Assembly (NCBI GenBank): GCA_013001285.1
Contig: JABDMU010000011.1
Coordinates: 1 to 34,304, forward strand
Source: Flavobacteriaceae bacterium
Lineage (GTDB): Bacteria; Bacteroidota; Bacteroidia; Flavobacteriales; Flavobacteriaceae
Reading direction: 5' to 3'
Length of the DNA stretch: 34,304 nt
The notes beneath the pieces were generated by a model that saw only the letters and a program-made list of their open reading frames with translations, was not told the DNA's origin and ran no database searches. Numbering within the stretch: the first letter of the stretch is position 1; the number at the start of each line of letters is the position of its first letter. The translations under genes were made by a program, and so were the position numbers. Below are positions 32,761 through 34,304 of this stretch, one piece after another.

Positions 32761-34304
32761 CTATCGAATCAATACTTGTTTCGGGGTGACTTTATATTTT
32801 TCTTGTAACGTGATCACATAAATGCCTTTACTATAGAGATCCGTATTTATTTTCACTTTTTGAGGTTGACCATCATTATCCTGTACCCTTTCGAAGTACA
32901 GTAATTTTCCACGAATATCATGAACACTCAATTCTGACATGCCTTCCATTCCTGATAATTTTACTACCAAAACAGATGGGTTATTTTGATCTAAGTGCAC
33001 ACTGTATTCATAATCTGTGTTCTCCGTTGGGATTTCGATCTCGCAATCTTCAACGGTAATATTGACTTCGGCTGCATCAGAATCTAAAGTGTTAGAAACG
33101 ATCACAGTATAGGTTGTGTTTTCTTCAGGGTTGACCGAAATACTTGAGGTGGTCTCGCCAGTATTCCATAGGTAATTATCGCCACCAGTTGCCGTTAGTG
33201 TTATGCTATCACCCGAACAAATAGTTTGGTCTGGACCAGCATAAGCTTCTACGGGTTCAACTACATTGACAACGACTTCTGCGGTATCAAAGCAATTGTT
33301 GATATATCCGTCAACACTATAGGTTACGGTTTGCATCGGAGCTACCGCAATATTGGGCTGTGTGGCACCATTGCTCCATAAATAACTGTTAGCACCTGTT
33401 GCTGATAGCGTGACAAATTCGCCTTGTAATATTGTAACATCATTAGTGACTTGAACATTTGGCAACGGATTAACCGTGACTAGAACTTCGTCAGTATCTG
33501 AAGAAAAATCATTAGAAACGATAACTGTATAATTTGAAGTTGCCATAGGACTCACTGTAATACTAGGAGTGGTTTCTCCCGTACTCCATAAATAAGAATC
33601 ACCTCCAGTAGCAGTTAAAACTGTACTATCGCCATCACAAATTATGACATCTTCGCCTGCATAGGCGTTTGCTGCAGGGTTTACAGCAACCATCACATCA
33701 GCAAAATCTTCACATTGGTTTTGAATCACGAAGACCGTATAAATAGTATCTTGAATCGGTGAGACTACAATACTTTGGGTGGTTTCACCTGTATTCCATA
33801 AATACGTACCACCACCTGTTGCGGTTAAGGTGATACTTTCGCCTTCATTAATGATGACATCTTCTCCAGCATCGGCAATTGGTGTTGGATTAACATTAAC
33901 TGTAACCGAATCTGCATCGGTACAACCATTTTGATCAACAGTCACTGTATAAATGCTAGTTGTCAGTGGTGTCACCTGAATAGATTGTGTTGTTTGTCCG
34001 TTACTCCAAAGATAATTTGTTCCACCGGAAGCAGTTAGCGTTACGGTTTCACCTTCGCAAATGGTTTGGTCTGGACCAGCTTCTGCTGTTGGAATAGCAT
34101 TTACATTTACAGTAACATCATCCGAATCGGATCCATTTGCAGTACTTACAGTAACTGTATATGTTGTTGTTATATTAGGAGACACAGTAATTGAAGCTGT
34201 TGTTTCGCCTGTATTCCATAAATAGGTATCACCACCAGTTGCTGTTAACACAGTGCTTTCTCCTAAACAAATATTTTGGTCAAGACCAGCATTGGCCATG
34301 GTAT
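32761..34304 (-). CDS. T9SS type-A cargo protein with tandem Ig-like repeats (5' end outside window)
   Basis: The visible 514 codons are the C-terminal part. The Met near 34299 is part of a repeat (the reading continues upstream), not a start. About six near-identical ~70-residue units are present (AGPDQTICEGETVTLTASGG, NYLWSNGQTTQSIQVTP, IYTVTV, each joined by VNVNP-type linkers), PKD/Ig-like beta sandwiches. The end (from about residue 430) is the T9SS type-A sorting domain: VLVVKLSGMEGMSELSVHDIRGKLL, YSKGIYVITLQEKYKVTPKQVLIR. Surface-exposed or secreted via T9SS. The repeats may run far upstream. Confidence 0.88.
   Translation of the reverse strand, partial: TMANAGLDQNICLGESTVLTATGGDTYLWNTGETTASITVSPNITTTYTVTVSTANGSDSDDVTVNVNAIPTAEAGPDQTICEGETVTLTASGGTNYLWSNGQTTQSIQVTPLTTSIYTVTVDQNGCTDADSVTVNVNPTPIADAGEDVIINEGESITLTATGGGTYLWNTGETTQSIVVSPIQDTIYTVFVIQNQCEDFADVMVAVNPAANAYAGEDVIICDGDSTVLTATGGDSYLWSTGETTPSITVSPMATSNYTVIVSNDFSSDTDEVLVTVNPLPNVQVTNDVTILQGEFVTLSATGANSYLWSNGATQPNIAVAPMQTVTYSVDGYINNCFDTAEVVVNVVEPVEAYAGPDQTICSGDSITLTATGGDNYLWNTGETTSSISVNPEENTTYTVIVSNTLDSDAAEVNITVEDCEIEIPTENTDYEYSVHLDQNNPSVLVVKLSGMEGMSELSVHDIRGKLLYFERVQDNDGQPQKVKINTDLYSKGIYVITLQEKYKVTPKQVLIR
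33050..34304 (-). repeat. Six tandem ~210-bp Ig-like domain repeats
   Basis: Six units of about 70 residues, each with an AGxD(Q/V)-I-x-x-G-x-S/T start, LTATGG, YLWxxGxTT and a YTV strand. They are close in sequence, so DNA-level recombination or assembly errors are likely here. The array is cut by the window edge. Confidence 0.85.

Overview
The window looks like chromosome of a marine-type Flavobacteriaceae bacterium (Bacteroidota). The evidence is its low-GC DNA, type IX secretion (T9SS) sorting domains of types A and B, PorP/SprF-family proteins, SprB-type adhesin repeats, and promoters of the Bacteroidota form TTG-N19/20-TAnnTTTG. I see no rRNA, tRNA, CRISPR array, insertion sequence or integrase.

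Layout. (1) 1-1572 is the 3' part of a very AT-rich gene whose C-terminal part is a HaeIII-like DNA cytosine-5 methyltransferase. It is joined in frame to the end of another protein, possibly its restriction endonuclease, through a poly-A hinge. A 1-kb non-coding region full of palindromes and repeats follows (1573-2593). (2) 2594-6307 holds housekeeping and envelope genes: a slipin, a protein-L-isoaspartate methyltransferase, a VTT-domain membrane protein, an Hcp-like protein with a Sec signal, and a secreted intradiol-dioxygenase-fold protein that has lost its histidine iron ligands. (3) 6807-8830 encodes two exported proteins, each behind a clear Bacteroidota promoter. (4) 8973-22127 is the centrepiece: four same-strand genes in the order type-B-CTD protein, PorP/SprF-coiled-coil-SPOR-like fusion, 2740-residue SprB-repeat adhesin, PorP/SprF protein. 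This matches the sprC-sprD-sprB-sprF gliding/T9SS adhesin operon of Flavobacterium johnsoniae. (5) 22200-26761 holds a membrane-anchored helical protein, a structured intergenic region, an outer-membrane beta-barrel, an M19-like metallopeptidase, a secreted hypothetical and a cold-shock protein. (6) 26902-29734 is a tight minus-strand cluster: a secreted Cys-rich protein, a CPBP (CAAX-like) intramembrane protease, an exported helical protein and a tiny PLDc_N-like membrane protein. (7) 29735-32694 contains a possible small RNA, a small HTH regulator with an inverted repeat at its promoter, a membrane protein, an alanine dehydrogenase-family enzyme and a DUF4258-like protein. (8) 32761-34304 is the 3' end of a tandem Ig-like-repeat T9SS type-A cargo protein that runs out of the window.

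How they fit. The dominant theme is cell-surface display through T9SS. The spr-like operon would supply an adhesin (SprB-like), its dedicated outer-membrane PorP/SprF-type partners and an accessory secreted protein. The last gene is another T9SS cargo. The most novel-looking candidates are the A-tract R-M hinge, the CPBP-protease/Cys-rich-protein cluster, the exported Hcp and the structured intergenic stretches. Functions beyond family assignment are inferences; no database search was possible.
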